The notes under the pieces are model-generated. The model made no database searches. It was not told the origin of the DNA and saw only the letters and a program-made list of their open reading frames with translations. A stretch of 64,000 nt of DNA from Mycobacterium sp. E1747 (lineage in GTDB: Bacteria > Actinomycetota > Actinomycetes > Mycobacteriales > Mycobacteriaceae), in contig NZ_LZJI01000025.1 of assembly GCF_001667775.1 (NCBI RefSeq), forward strand, positions 1-64,000. Reading direction: 5' to 3'. Made by a program: the position numbers and the translations under genes. Below, piece by piece: positions 56,950 to 64,000 of the stretch. Positions within the stretch are counted from its first letter, which is position 1, and the number at the start of each line of letters is the position of its first letter.

Positions 56950-57068
56950 CAAACGACTCCGTTCGTCGCGGCGACGCCGCGTCATACCACTGCACTCGGT
57001 GGGCCGGTCGGTCCTTGAGTACCTTGCGAATCCGAAGCTAGGCATGCCGAAGACCTCCGTCACGCGTC

Positions 57069-57085
57069 TGTCCGCTCAGCGGACA
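57069..57085. promoter_or_regulatory. Proposed IclR operator, copy 3
   Basis: TGTCCGCTCAGCGGACA, a palindrome with TGTCC-N7-GGACA spacing as at 50899 and 51007. It lies 120 bases before the first GMC start and 83 bases past the end of the IclR gene. Confidence 0.6.
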
Positions 57086-57167
57086 GCGACCGCCCAACAG
57101 GCCAAGGTTTGCCTAAACGCGGCTGGTCCGACGCCCGACACGGCGCGAAACAGACTCCCGCCGTTGG

Positions 57168-57890
57168 CTATCCGGTAACAGCTGATAGCTGTTCGGCGAC
57201 GCGGTCGGCGGCTCGGCGGATGAGGGTCGCGAACCGGCTGGAAGGCCGGTCGACCGGTGTCGAGATCTGCAGTGCGGCCTCGGTACGTCCGCCGACCCGA
57301 ATGGCCGACGCATAGCACGTCAATCCCGAATGCACCCGCGCGTCGTCGTGGGCCCACCCGTCGACCGGGTTGACGCGTTCGGGCGCGGGGCTGGGGTCAA
57401 AGACCAGGGCGGCCGCGGATGTGCTCGGCATCGCGATGCCGGAGTAGATCGGCGTGGGCAGAGCCAGTCGGCCCGGCACCACTTCGAGCGCTGTGCTGCC
57501 CTGTGCGGTGGGGACGACGAGCGAGATCGTTGCGCCGGTACGGTTGCGCAGCGCGTGCATTATCTGCAGGCCCTTCGCGCGCAGCGCGGCGTGTGGGTCC
57601 CCGCGGCGCGCGATGTCCGACAGTAAGGGGGCGGGCACGTAGTGTCCGTCGGGCAGGCGTTCGACCGCGCCGACGGCCTCAAGCTGGGACAGCAGGCGGT
57701 AGACGGTCGATCGCGGAATCCCGGTGATGCGTGCCAGGTCGCTGTGTTGGTGGCCGCGGCCGGTCTGCGGCAACGCCTGCAGAAGTCGGAAGGCGCCGTC
57801 CAGGACCCCGCGGCCAGCGCTCCAAGCTTCCCGGGGCTGTGCATCTGGCTCGCCGCCGCGCCGCGACGACGATCGCTCGCAATCCGTCAC
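57168..57890 (-). CDS. IclR-family transcriptional regulator
   Basis: 240 residues. The winged helix at about residues 28-90 has VLDGAFRLLQAL, the recognition region ITGIPRSTVYRLLSQLEAVGAVER and the wing GHYVPAPLL. The effector domain includes RNRTGATISLVVPT, the GIAMPSTSAAALVF segment and HSGLTCYASAIRVGGR. The GTG at 57890 is preceded by AGGTGAAG. It lies directly upstream of the GMC operon on the same strand. The three shared palindromes make control of the GMC genes and the carboxylic acid reductase likely. Confidence 0.92.
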   Translation of the reverse strand: MTDCERSSSRRGGEPDAQPREAWSAGRGVLDGAFRLLQALPQTGRGHQHSDLARITGIPRSTVYRLLSQLEAVGAVERLPDGHYVPAPLLSDIARRGDPHAALRAKGLQIMHALRNRTGATISLVVPTAQGSTALEVVPGRLALPTPIYSGIAMPSTSAAALVFDPSPAPERVNPVDGWAHDDARVHSGLTCYASAIRVGGRTEAALQISTPVDRPSSRFATLIRRAADRVAEQLSAVTG

Positions 57891-57973
57891 TTCACCTCAC
57901 TAGGGGCCGGTCACTTTGAGTGAACGCCACCAAGCCCCCGAATAGTTCAACTTGCGCCGCGCCGCACAACCGA

Positions 57974-58513
57974 TCAGCGCAAGATCCTCGCGTAGAGCAG
58001 GCTATCCTGCGGCTCGAACCCCAGGTTGGGGTAGACGGCGTGGCGGGCAAGTCGCCCCTCCAACACGAAACCGGCGCGCTCCAGCAACCGGGCCGAGCGC
58101 TCGTTGTCGACGTTGCACGTGGCCCACACCCGATACACGGCCCGGTCGCTGTCGAGCGCGGTCAGCAGCATATCGAGCACCTCGCCCATCAGGCCCTTGC
58201 CCCACCAGCGGCGGCCCAGGCAGTAACCGATCTCGACCGAGTGCGGCACCGGGCGCCGGCAGCTGGTCAGCCCGACCACCTCGCCGCTGTGCCGCAATTC
58301 GATCGCCCACGTCCGTTCGTCGGGGGTGGCGTTGAGCTTCTCGGTGATCACCCGGCGCGTCGCCGCTACGTCGGAATGCGGCGCCCACATCAGGTACTTG
58401 GTCACCTCGGGATCGCGGGCGACCCGCTGGTACAGCGCGCCGGCGTCGTCGAGCACGGGGCGGCGCAGGACGAGGCGGGGTCCGGTGATGCGGTCGGGCG
58501 GGTAATTGACCAC
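57974..58513 (-). CDS. GNAT (RimJ/RimL-type) acetyltransferase
   Basis: 179 residues. The GNAT fold is clear: ITGPRLVLRRPVLDDAGALYQ at the start, the acetyl-CoA-binding segment IGYCLGRRWWGKGLMGEVLDML and WATCNVDNERSARLLERAGFVLEG near the end. It modifies an amino group on a protein or small molecule; the target is unknown. The GTG at 58513 lies one base after the stop of the serine hydrolase gene, so they are coupled. Its 3' end is duplicated at 25418-25490, and the island ends just past its stop, suggesting the gene was the integration target and was kept whole. Confidence 0.92.
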   Translation of the reverse strand: MVNYPPDRITGPRLVLRRPVLDDAGALYQRVARDPEVTKYLMWAPHSDVAATRRVITEKLNATPDERTWAIELRHSGEVVGLTSCRRPVPHSVEIGYCLGRRWWGKGLMGEVLDMLLTALDSDRAVYRVWATCNVDNERSARLLERAGFVLEGRLARHAVYPNLGFEPQDSLLYARILR

Positions 58514-58514
58514 G

Positions 58515-59720
58515 TCACAGGCCGAGCGCTTGATAGGTCCGGCGGACGAATTTCGGTTGCGCCGACTGCAGTTTCGCCAGCGACGTGTTGCCGGCGATGG
58601 CCGCCGCCACGTCCGCGGACATGTCTGGCAGGTTCTGCACCAGGTACAGCAGCACCAGATCGGCCGTCGGGTCGGCCTGCCACCAGGTCCCATAGGCGCC
58701 CGGCCAGCTGAACGTTCCGAGCCCACCCGGACCGAACAGCGGTCCGCTCCTGGCGGGGTCGGTCACCACCGACAGGTTCAGGCCGAAGCCGCGGCCGACC
58801 CAGTAGGGCGCCCCGAGGAAGTCGTGGCGCTTCTGTTCGTCGGTGAGCCGGTCGGTCCGCATCAGCCGGGCCGACCCGGGGGAGAGCACCCGCACGCCGT
58901 CGATCGTCCCGTCGCCGAGCAGCATCCGCACGAACCGCAGGTAGTCGTCGGCGGTCGACCACAACCCGCCACCGGCATTGCAGAAGGAGGGCGGCTTGAT
59001 GTGCGGCGGCCCCATCGCGTCATGGTGCAGCTGGCCTTGCCCGTCGAGCCGGTACATGGTCGCCGCGCGGCGCCGCCCGTCGGGGGACACGAAGAATCCG
59101 GTGTCGGGCATGCCGACCGGGCCCAGGACCCGCTCGTCGAGCACCTGGTTGAACGGCTTGCCCTCGATGCGCGACGCGATGACGCCCACCAGGTCGATGG
59201 AGTGGCTGTAGGTGAGCCGGTCGCCGGGCTGATGCACCAGCGGCAGCTTGGCCAGCTCGGTGAGCCAGGCGTCCGGGCCTTGGTTGAACGGCAGCCGCAC
59301 GTAGGCCTTGGCGATCGGTCCGGACACCGAGAAGCCGTAGGCCAGGCCGCTGGTGTGGGTGAGCAGGTCCTCGATCAGGATGGCCCGCTGGGCGGGGTGG
59401 GTTTGGTCGAGCGGGCCGTGTGGGTCGTCGAGGACCCGGACGTCGGCCAGCTCCGGCACCCAGCGCACGACCGGGTCCTTCAGCGTCAGCTTGCCCTCGT
59501 CGACCAGGCTCATCACCGCCGCGACGGTGACCGGCTTGGTCATCGACGCGATCCGGAACAGCGTGTCGCGTTGCATCGGCAGGCCGGCTTCCACGTCGCG
59601 GTAACCGATTTCGTTGACCTGCAGGACTTCTCCCCGCCGCCAGACCATCGTCAGCGCGCCGGCGAGCAGGCCCGCGTCGCACACTTCACGAACGGAGGCC
59701 GCATTGACGTCGAGATTCAC
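58515..59720 (-). CDS. Serine hydrolase, beta-lactamase/esterase family (Rv1367c-like)
   Basis: 401 residues of the class C beta-lactamase/EstB-type fold. The SxxK motif is SMTK in RIASMTKPVTVAAV near residue 60, and the second motif is YSHS in LTYSHSIDLVGVIA. The LLTHTSGLAYG and GPVGMPDTGFFV segments are typical of esterase-type members. No signal peptide is visible. The GTG at 59720 is supported by a -10 box TAACCT six bases upstream. It is followed by the GNAT gene. Confidence 0.9.
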   Translation of the reverse strand: MNLDVNAASVREVCDAGLLAGALTMVWRRGEVLQVNEIGYRDVEAGLPMQRDTLFRIASMTKPVTVAAVMSLVDEGKLTLKDPVVRWVPELADVRVLDDPHGPLDQTHPAQRAILIEDLLTHTSGLAYGFSVSGPIAKAYVRLPFNQGPDAWLTELAKLPLVHQPGDRLTYSHSIDLVGVIASRIEGKPFNQVLDERVLGPVGMPDTGFFVSPDGRRRAATMYRLDGQGQLHHDAMGPPHIKPPSFCNAGGGLWSTADDYLRFVRMLLGDGTIDGVRVLSPGSARLMRTDRLTDEQKRHDFLGAPYWVGRGFGLNLSVVTDPARSGPLFGPGGLGTFSWPGAYGTWWQADPTADLVLLYLVQNLPDMSADVAAAIAGNTSLAKLQSAQPKFVRRTYQALGL

Positions 59721-59724
59721 CCGG

Positions 59725-60090
59725 TCAGGTTAGCTCCGGACCGCGCGGAGCCCCGGTCAAGGCCTCGTCCACGGTGGGGTAGAGGTTGATGAACTGGTCG
59801 AGGCCGACGATGCGCAGCGGCCGGCTGGTGGCCGAGCCGTCGGCCGCCACCCGCAGCGAGGTCGGGCTGTTCTCGGTCAGGCGGTGGACCTCGACCAGCA
59901 CGGTGATGCCCGCCGAGGACAGGAAGTCGACCTCGCTGAGGTCGATGACCAGCACGGCGGGCGTGCCGGCCAGGGCAACGTCGATGTGGGTGGCGAGTGA
60001 CGGTGCGGTGATGATGTCCACCACGCCGCTGACCTGCAACACCACCGCTTCCCCGACATCGCGGCGGGTAACCCAGAACTCCTCGCTCAC
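59725..60090 (-). CDS. STAS-domain anti-sigma-factor antagonist-like protein
   Basis: 121 residues forming one STAS domain: VVDIITAPSLATHIDVALA, VLVIDLSEVDFLSSAGITVLVE with the phosphorylatable Ser, and RIVGLDQFINLYPTVDEAL. It resembles RsfB-like antagonists, which bind anti-sigma factors of the sigma-F type. It has no Cys, unlike redox-controlled RsfA. The GTG at 60090 fits a -10 box TACGTT at 60097-60102 six bases upstream, so a TTG one codon earlier is less likely. The stop overlaps the -10 region of the next gene. Confidence 0.85.
   Translation of the reverse strand: MSEEFWVTRRDVGEAVVLQVSGVVDIITAPSLATHIDVALAGTPAVLVIDLSEVDFLSSAGITVLVEVHRLTENSPTSLRVAADGSATSRPLRIVGLDQFINLYPTVDEALTGAPRGPELT
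59727..59732 (-). promoter_or_regulatory. -10 box, probable leaderless promoter of the serine hydrolase gene
   Basis: On the minus strand, TAACCT with six bases to the GTG. Confidence 0.45.
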
Positions 60091-60096
60091 CAATCG

Positions 60097-60102
60097 AACG
60101 TA
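60097..60102 (-). promoter_or_regulatory. -10 box, probable leaderless promoter of the STAS gene
   Basis: On the minus strand, TACGTT then six bases to the GTG at 60090. Confidence 0.45.
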
Positions 60103-60168
60103 CTTTCTTCTCCGCGCCGGCCGATTACCCGGGCCGAAATCCCGCGGTCGCGGCGAGCGGGGGTTCGG

Positions 60169-60819
60169 TCAACGCCGCTGCGCGCGGACGTACCAGAACG
60201 CCATCTCGACGTCCTCGCCGTCCACTTCCCGGCGCATCGTCGCGGGCTCGAGCGACTCGATGTCCCACCCCGCGCCGCTGAGGATGTCCCGCAGCGTCTG
60301 CTCCGAGACGGCCGGCCGCGGCCATCGCTCGTCGGGGGCGTTGGCGTCCGAGAAGCAGCTGATGAGCAACGTGGCACCGGGCGTGGTCGCCCGGTGCACC
60401 GCGGCGGCGTAGCTGCGTTTGCCGTCGTCGTCGAGGCAGTGGAACATGCCGCTGTCGACGACGGTGTCGAAGGCGTCGGAGTAGCCCTCCAGCTTGGTGG
60501 AGTCGGCCACCGCGAACCTCACGTCGACTCCGGCGTCGCGGGCGCGGCACCGGGCGGTGGCCAGCGCGGCGGGTGAGATGTCCAGCCCGGTGACGCCGAA
60601 TCCGTTTCGAGCCAGATAGATGGCGTTGTCGCCTAGCCCGCACCCGATATCCAGGACCTCGCCGTGCACCCAGCCGCCGCTATGCCAAGCGACGACACTG
60701 TCTTTGGGCGCCTTGGTATCCCACGGGGGCGTCGGCATGGGCGGAATGCCTTCGCCGGGGCTCTCGCCGCGGTAGAGCGCGTCGAAGTCCATGTGCTGCA
60801 TTCGGGAGAATCCGGTCAC
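60169..60819 (-). CDS. SAM-dependent methyltransferase (Rv1377c-like)
   Basis: 216 residues, class I methyltransferase. Motif I is [20 protein letters not shown] near residue 55, motif [15 protein letters not shown], then [25 protein letters not shown]. It resembles thiol/thiopurine methyltransferase-like proteins and the M. tuberculosis transferase beside pyrR. The GTG at 60819 is supported by TACCCT at 60827-60832, seven bases upstream; an internal ATG 18 bases downstream is also possible. Confidence 0.9.
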   Translation of the reverse strand: MTGFSRMQHMDFDALYRGESPGEGIPPMPTPPWDTKAPKDSVVAWHSGGWVHGEVLDIGCGLGDNAIYLARNGFGVTGLDISPAALATARCRARDAGVDVRFAVADSTKLEGYSDAFDTVVDSGMFHCLDDDGKRSYAAAVHRATTPGATLLISCFSDANAPDERWPRPAVSEQTLRDILSGAGWDIESLEPATMRREVDGEDVEMAFWYVRAQRR

Positions 60820-60826
60820 TTGCGCC

Positions 60827-60832
60827 AGGGTA
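60827..60832 (-). promoter_or_regulatory. -10 box, probable leaderless promoter of the methyltransferase gene
   Basis: On the minus strand, TACCCT then seven bases to the GTG. Confidence 0.45.
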
Positions 60833-60985
60833 GCGTGACGCGTGCCCCCACTGGGGCGGGTGCGACGCGTGCCCGTTCCCAGGTAGGCGGCGTCGTGTCG
60901 GGGCGCAAAATTTCATCACGGTTTCGGTTGGGCAAAGGTACTGCAGCGTGCCGCGATGCGCGGGTCGATGACGCCCGTGTGGCTC

Positions 60986-60991
60986 TACTGT
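60986..60991 (+). promoter_or_regulatory. -10 box, probable leaderless promoter of the cellulose-binding-like gene
   Basis: TACTGT then seven bases to the ATG at 60999. Confidence 0.45.
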
Positions 60992-60998
60992 TGGCTGC

Positions 60999-61430
60999 AT
61001 GGCCGGACTGAACAAATACGTGAAGCGCTGGCGCACAGCCCTTCACGTATCCGTGTCGGCAGTGCTGGTCGCCACCCTCGGACTCGCCGTCACCCCGGCG
61101 GCTCGTGCGGCTGCGCCCGCCGCGGCGACGTTGTCGGTGGAACATGCGTGGCAGACCGGCTTCATCGCCAACTTCACCGTCACCAACTTGAGCATGGTGC
61201 CACTCACCGATTGGCGGATCGACTTCGACATGCCGGCGGGGCAATCCGTCCTGCACACGTGGAATAGCAACGTCACCCAATCGGGCACCCATTTCACGCT
61301 CACCCCCGCGAACTGGAATCGCAGCATTGCGCCCGGCGGTTCGGCCACGGGCGGCATGAGGGGCGCGCTGATCGGTTCCTTCACGCCACCGTCGAATTGC
61401 GTGCTCGACGGGCAACTTCCCTGCACCTAG
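60999..61430 (+). CDS. Secreted CBM2-type carbohydrate-binding protein
   Basis: 143 residues. A Sec signal peptide at about residues 1-37 has a basic start, the core [15 protein letters not shown] and an AxA-type cleavage near ARAAAP. The rest is one CBM2 (cellulose-binding) domain with the conserved aromatic residues in [32 protein letters not shown] and [15 protein letters not shown], and a Cys pair near the C-terminus. No catalytic module is present, as in M. tuberculosis Rv1987. It may bind cellulose or another glucan outside the cell. It is divergent from the methyltransferase gene. Confidence 0.88.
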   Translation: MAGLNKYVKRWRTALHVSVSAVLVATLGLAVTPAARAAAPAAATLSVEHAWQTGFIANFTVTNLSMVPLTDWRIDFDMPAGQSVLHTWNSNVTQSGTHFTLTPANWNRSIAPGGSATGGMRGALIGSFTPPSNCVLDGQLPCT

Positions 61431-61614
61431 GGGCCGTTCGCACCGAGGCTCGCCGGCTCCCACGGTGCGGCCGGGGCTGCCTAGGGTCCCTGGTTACCTG
61501 CCTCGGTGTCGAGGTGCCGGCTCCCGGAGAGACGCCTGGGGGACCCGTGGGTCGCGGCGGCGACCCCGGCACGGCGCACTCGTGCCCCGCGGCGCCCGCC
61601 CCACCTACAAGTGC

Positions 61615-61620
61615 TACGCT
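61615..61620 (+). promoter_or_regulatory. Extended -10 box of the pyr operon
   Basis: TGCTACGCT at 61612-61620 fits the extended mycobacterial -10 (TGnTAnnnT). Transcription would begin near 61627 and leave a leader of about 57 bases. The rest of 61431-61611 holds nothing recognised. Confidence 0.5.
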
Positions 61621-61644
61621 GCCGTGCAGTCGACATCCTTTAAC

Positions 61645-61673
61645 GATCCGTCCGGCGAGGCGGAGAAGGAGGT
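61645..61673 (+). promoter_or_regulatory. PyrR-binding RNA leader overlapping the ribosome site
   Basis: The leader contains GATCCGTCCGGCGAGGCGG, which can fold as a short hairpin, immediately followed by AAGGAGGT at 61666-61673. In mycobacteria PyrR is known to repress the pyr operon by binding such a loop and hiding the ribosome site. The sequence matches the loop as I recall it from M. smegmatis. Confidence 0.55.
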
Positions 61674-61683
61674 CAAGTCTCGC

Positions 61684-62262
61684 ATGGGTGCTGTGGACGA
61701 GGGCGGCTTGAGCCGTGGGTCCCGGGAACTGATGTCGGCGGCCGACGTGGGTCGCACCATTTCCCGTATCGCGCATCAGATCATCGAAAAGACCGCGTTA
61801 GATGACGCGAGCCGGTCCGCGCCGCGGGTGGTGCTGTTGGGCATCCCGACCCGCGGGGTGATCCTCGCCGAGCGGCTGGCCACCCACATCGCCGAATTCA
61901 GCGGCGTCGAAGTCGGCCACGGCGGGCTCGACATCACCTTGTACCGAGACGATCTGATGCAAAAGCCGCCGCGGCCGCTGGAGGCCACCTCGATCCCGGC
62001 CGGCGGCATCGACGACGCGCTGGTGATCCTCGTCGACGACGTCCTGTACTCCGGTCGCTCGGTGCGCTCCGCCCTGGACGCGCTGCGCGACGTCGGCCGC
62101 CCCCGGGCGGTGCAGCTCGCGGTGCTGGTCGACCGCGGCCACCGCGAGTTGCCGCTGCGCGCCGACTATGTCGGCAAGAACGTTCCGACCTCCCGCAGCG
62201 AGAGCGTGCACGTGCTGCTCAGCGAGCAGGACGGGCGCGACGGGGTGGTGATCTCCCGATGA
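61684..62262 (+). CDS. pyrR: Bifunctional pyr operon regulator / uracil phosphoribosyltransferase
   Basis: 192 residues, close to M. tuberculosis PyrR (193) over its whole length. It senses UMP/UTP and binds pyr mRNA, with some uracil phosphoribosyltransferase activity. The PRPP motif is [18 protein letters not shown], preceded by LLGIPTRGV, and the DITLYRDDL and [11 protein letters not shown] segments are typical. The ATG at 61684 lies ten bases after the ribosome site. It overlaps pyrB by four bases. Confidence 0.97.
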   Translation: MGAVDEGGLSRGSRELMSAADVGRTISRIAHQIIEKTALDDASRSAPRVVLLGIPTRGVILAERLATHIAEFSGVEVGHGGLDITLYRDDLMQKPPRPLEATSIPAGGIDDALVILVDDVLYSGRSVRSALDALRDVGRPRAVQLAVLVDRGHRELPLRADYVGKNVPTSRSESVHVLLSEQDGRDGVVISR

Positions 62263-63206
62263 CCCGTCACCTGCTGGCCGCCGGCGACCTGACCCGCGAC
62301 GAGGCCACCGCCATCCTCGACGACGCCGACCGCTTCGCCCAGGCGCTGGTGGGCCGCGAGATCAAGAAGCTGCCCACCCTGCGCGGGCGCACCGTCATCA
62401 CGATGTTCTACGAGAATTCCACCCGCACCCGGGTGTCGTTCGAGGTGGCCGGCAAGTGGATGAGCGCCGACGTGATCAACGTCAGCGCGGCGGGATCGTC
62501 GGTGGGCAAGGGTGAGTCGCTGCGCGACACGGCGTTGACGCTGCGCGCGGCCGGCGCCGACGCGCTCATCATCCGCCACCCGGCGTCCGGCGCGGCCCAC
62601 CTGCTCGCCGACTGGACGTGCGCCGACAACAACGCCGGCCCCTCGGTGATCAACGCCGGGGACGGCACCCACGAACACCCGACGCAGGCGCTGCTGGACG
62701 CGCTGACCATCCGCCAGCGCCTCGGCGGCATCGAGGGCCGGCGCATCGTGATCGTCGGCGACATCCTGCACAGCCGGGTCGCCCGCTCCAATGTCATGCT
62801 GCTGAACACCCTGGGCGCCGAGGTGGTGCTGGTGGCGCCGCCGACACTGTTGCCGGTCGGGGTCGACGGCTGGCCCGTCACCGTCACGGGCGACTTCGAC
62901 GCCGAGCTGCCCGCTGCCGACGCGGTGCTGATGCTGCGGGTTCAGGCCGAGCGCATGAACGGCGGCTTCTTTCCGTCGGTGCGCGAATACTCTTCGCGCT
63001 ACGGCCTTTCCGATCGCCGCCAGGCGATGCTGCCCGACCACGCCGTGGTGCTGCACCCCGGTCCGATGCTGCGCGGCATGGAGATCGCCTCTTCGGTGGC
63101 CGACTCGTCGCAATCGGCCGTGCTGCAACAGGTTTCCAATGGTGTGCACGTGCGCATGGCGGTGCTGTTCCATGTCCTGGTGGGGGCGGAGGAGATCGCA
63201 GCATGA
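62259..63206 (+). CDS. pyrB: Aspartate carbamoyltransferase catalytic subunit
   Basis: 315 residues. It makes carbamoyl-aspartate. The carbamoyl-phosphate motif is [14 protein letters not shown] at about residues 50-63, and the family marks [18 protein letters not shown] and [14 protein letters not shown] follow. No regulatory subunit gene is present, as in other actinobacteria. Both ends are coupled to neighbours by ATGA overlaps. Confidence 0.97.
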   Translation: MTRHLLAAGDLTRDEATAILDDADRFAQALVGREIKKLPTLRGRTVITMFYENSTRTRVSFEVAGKWMSADVINVSAAGSSVGKGESLRDTALTLRAAGADALIIRHPASGAAHLLADWTCADNNAGPSVINAGDGTHEHPTQALLDALTIRQRLGGIEGRRIVIVGDILHSRVARSNVMLLNTLGAEVVLVAPPTLLPVGVDGWPVTVTGDFDAELPAADAVLMLRVQAERMNGGFFPSVREYSSRYGLSDRRQAMLPDHAVVLHPGPMLRGMEIASSVADSSQSAVLQQVSNGVHVRMAVLFHVLVGAEEIAA

Positions 63207-64000
63207 GCGTGCTTATTCGCGGGGTCCGGTTGTACGGCGAGGGCGACCGGGTGGACGTGCTGGTCGATGACGGCCAGATCGCCGCCATCGGCGCCGGGCT
63301 CGCCGAGGCCGGAGGGCTCGAAAAAGACCTGGACGTCATCGACGCCACCGGGCAGGTGTTGCTGCCCGGGTTCGTCGACCTGCACACCCACCTGCGCGAG
63401 CCGGGCCGCGAATACGCCGAGGACATCGAAACCGGTTCGGCCGCAGCGGCCCTGGGCGGTTACACGGCGGTGTTCGCGATGGCCAACACCAATCCCGTCG
63501 CCGATAGCCCGGTGGTCACCGACCACGTGTGGCACCGCGGGCAGCAGGTCGGCCTCGTCGACGTCCACCCCGTCGGCGCCGTCACGGTCGGGCTGGCCGG
63601 CGCCGAGCTCACCGAAATGGGCATGATGGCGGCCGGCGCCGCGCAGGTGCGGATGTTCTCCGACGACGGCGTTTGCGTGCACGACCCGCTGGTGATGCGC
63701 CGCGCCCTGGAGTACGCCACCGGCCTGGGCGTACTGATTGCCCAGCACGCCGAGGAACCCCGGCTGACCGTGGGCGCCGTCGCCCACGAGGGCCCCACCG
63801 CCGCCCGGCTCGGGCTTTCGGGATGGCCGCGGGCCGCCGAGGAATCGATCGTCGCCCGCGACGCGCTGCTGGCGCGCGACGCCGGCGCCCGCGTGCACAT
63901 CTGCCACGCGTCCACCGCTGGCACCGTCGAGCTGTTGAAATGGGCCAAGGACCAAGGCATCTCGATCACCGCCGAGGTCACCCCGCATCACCTACTGCTC
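63203..64000 (+). CDS. pyrC: Dihydroorotase, 3' end beyond the window
   Basis: 266 codons are visible of about 430. The class I dihydroorotase zinc motif is [10 protein letters not shown] near residue 57, followed by [23 protein letters not shown], the QHAEE His and the ICHAST His; the window ends in [11 protein letters not shown]. The ATG at 63203 overlaps the pyrB stop. It cyclises carbamoyl-aspartate to dihydroorotate. Confidence 0.96.
   Translation, partial: MSVLIRGVRLYGEGDRVDVLVDDGQIAAIGAGLAEAGGLEKDLDVIDATGQVLLPGFVDLHTHLREPGREYAEDIETGSAAAALGGYTAVFAMANTNPVADSPVVTDHVWHRGQQVGLVDVHPVGAVTVGLAGAELTEMGMMAAGAAQVRMFSDDGVCVHDPLVMRRALEYATGLGVLIAQHAEEPRLTVGAVAHEGPTAARLGLSGWPRAAEESIVARDALLARDAGARVHICHASTAGTVELLKWAKDQGISITAEVTPHHLLL

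Noticed and set aside
25491..57973. Search for an integrase, transposase, relaxase or tRNA that would mark the island's mobility
   Set aside because: None of the genes shows recombinase motifs and no tRNA-like cloverleaf was seen at either end, so mobility rests only on the GNAT repeat.

Overview
The window is chromosomal DNA of a Mycobacterium. It is GC-rich, uses GTG starts often and has many stop/start overlaps. Gene order from rarA to the arginine/lysine decarboxylase follows the M. tuberculosis Rv2560-Rv2531c block as I recall it. The right end (serine hydrolase, methyltransferase, pyrR-pyrB-pyrC) follows the Rv1367c-Rv1381 neighbourhood. The two blocks are far apart in M. tuberculosis but close here, as I would expect for a slow grower near the M. 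avium complex. No tRNA, rRNA, CRISPR array, integrase or transposase was seen.

Bases 1-18,460 are housekeeping. They hold rarA, a YjbQ-like protein, alaS-ruvX-mltG, a shikimate operon (aroE, an A24 prepilin-peptidase-like gene, aroC, aroK, aroB, aroQ), pepQ, efp, nusB and a PLP-dependent decarboxylase. Bases 18,679-25,353 are a tightly coupled operon: a GntR regulator, an AprB-like ferredoxin, a three-part ABC importer of the sulfonate/nitrate/taurine type, and an AprA-like flavoprotein with HEAT-type repeats. The importer's binding protein carries an extra NosL-like C-terminus. Uptake and redox processing of a small, possibly sulfur-containing compound is the best guess.

Bases about 25,491-57,973 look like a catabolic island of about 32.5 kb. 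Codon use is visibly less GC-biased in its left two thirds. It is flanked by direct repeats of the 3' end of a GNAT acetyltransferase gene: the intact gene lies at the right end, and a C-terminal remnant of about 24 codons at the left end. Inside are four parts. (1) A homogentisate cleavage operon (dioxygenase, unknown protein, fumarylacetoacetase, 3-oxoacid CoA-transferase A and B) and a divergent MarR regulator with a metallo-beta-lactamase-like protein and an FAD aromatic hydroxylase; a similar operator sits before both units. (2) A GlxA-like regulator, a two-domain haloalkane-dehalogenase-like protein and an AcoR/MimR-like activator with a degenerate ATPase domain. (3) A four-gene operon, aldehyde dehydrogenase, zinc alcohol dehydrogenase, acyl-CoA ligase and a linalool dehydratase/isomerase-like protein, which parallels the acyclic monoterpene route of Castellaniella defragrans. 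(4) On the other strand, a short-chain dehydrogenase, a carboxylic acid reductase, another short-chain dehydrogenase, a nitronate-monooxygenase-like enzyme, two GMC oxidoreductases and an IclR regulator. Three copies of a 17-bp palindrome lie before the reductase and the GMC genes and suggest one IclR regulon.

Bases 57,974-64,000 return to conserved genes: GNAT, serine hydrolase, STAS protein, methyltransferase, a secreted cellulose-binding-like protein, and the pyrimidine operon with a recognisable leader, cut by the window end inside pyrC. Several start codons are supported by a TAnnnT -10 box 6-8 bases upstream, the signature of leaderless mycobacterial transcripts. All homology statements come from reading the translations and from memory of the families; no searches were run.
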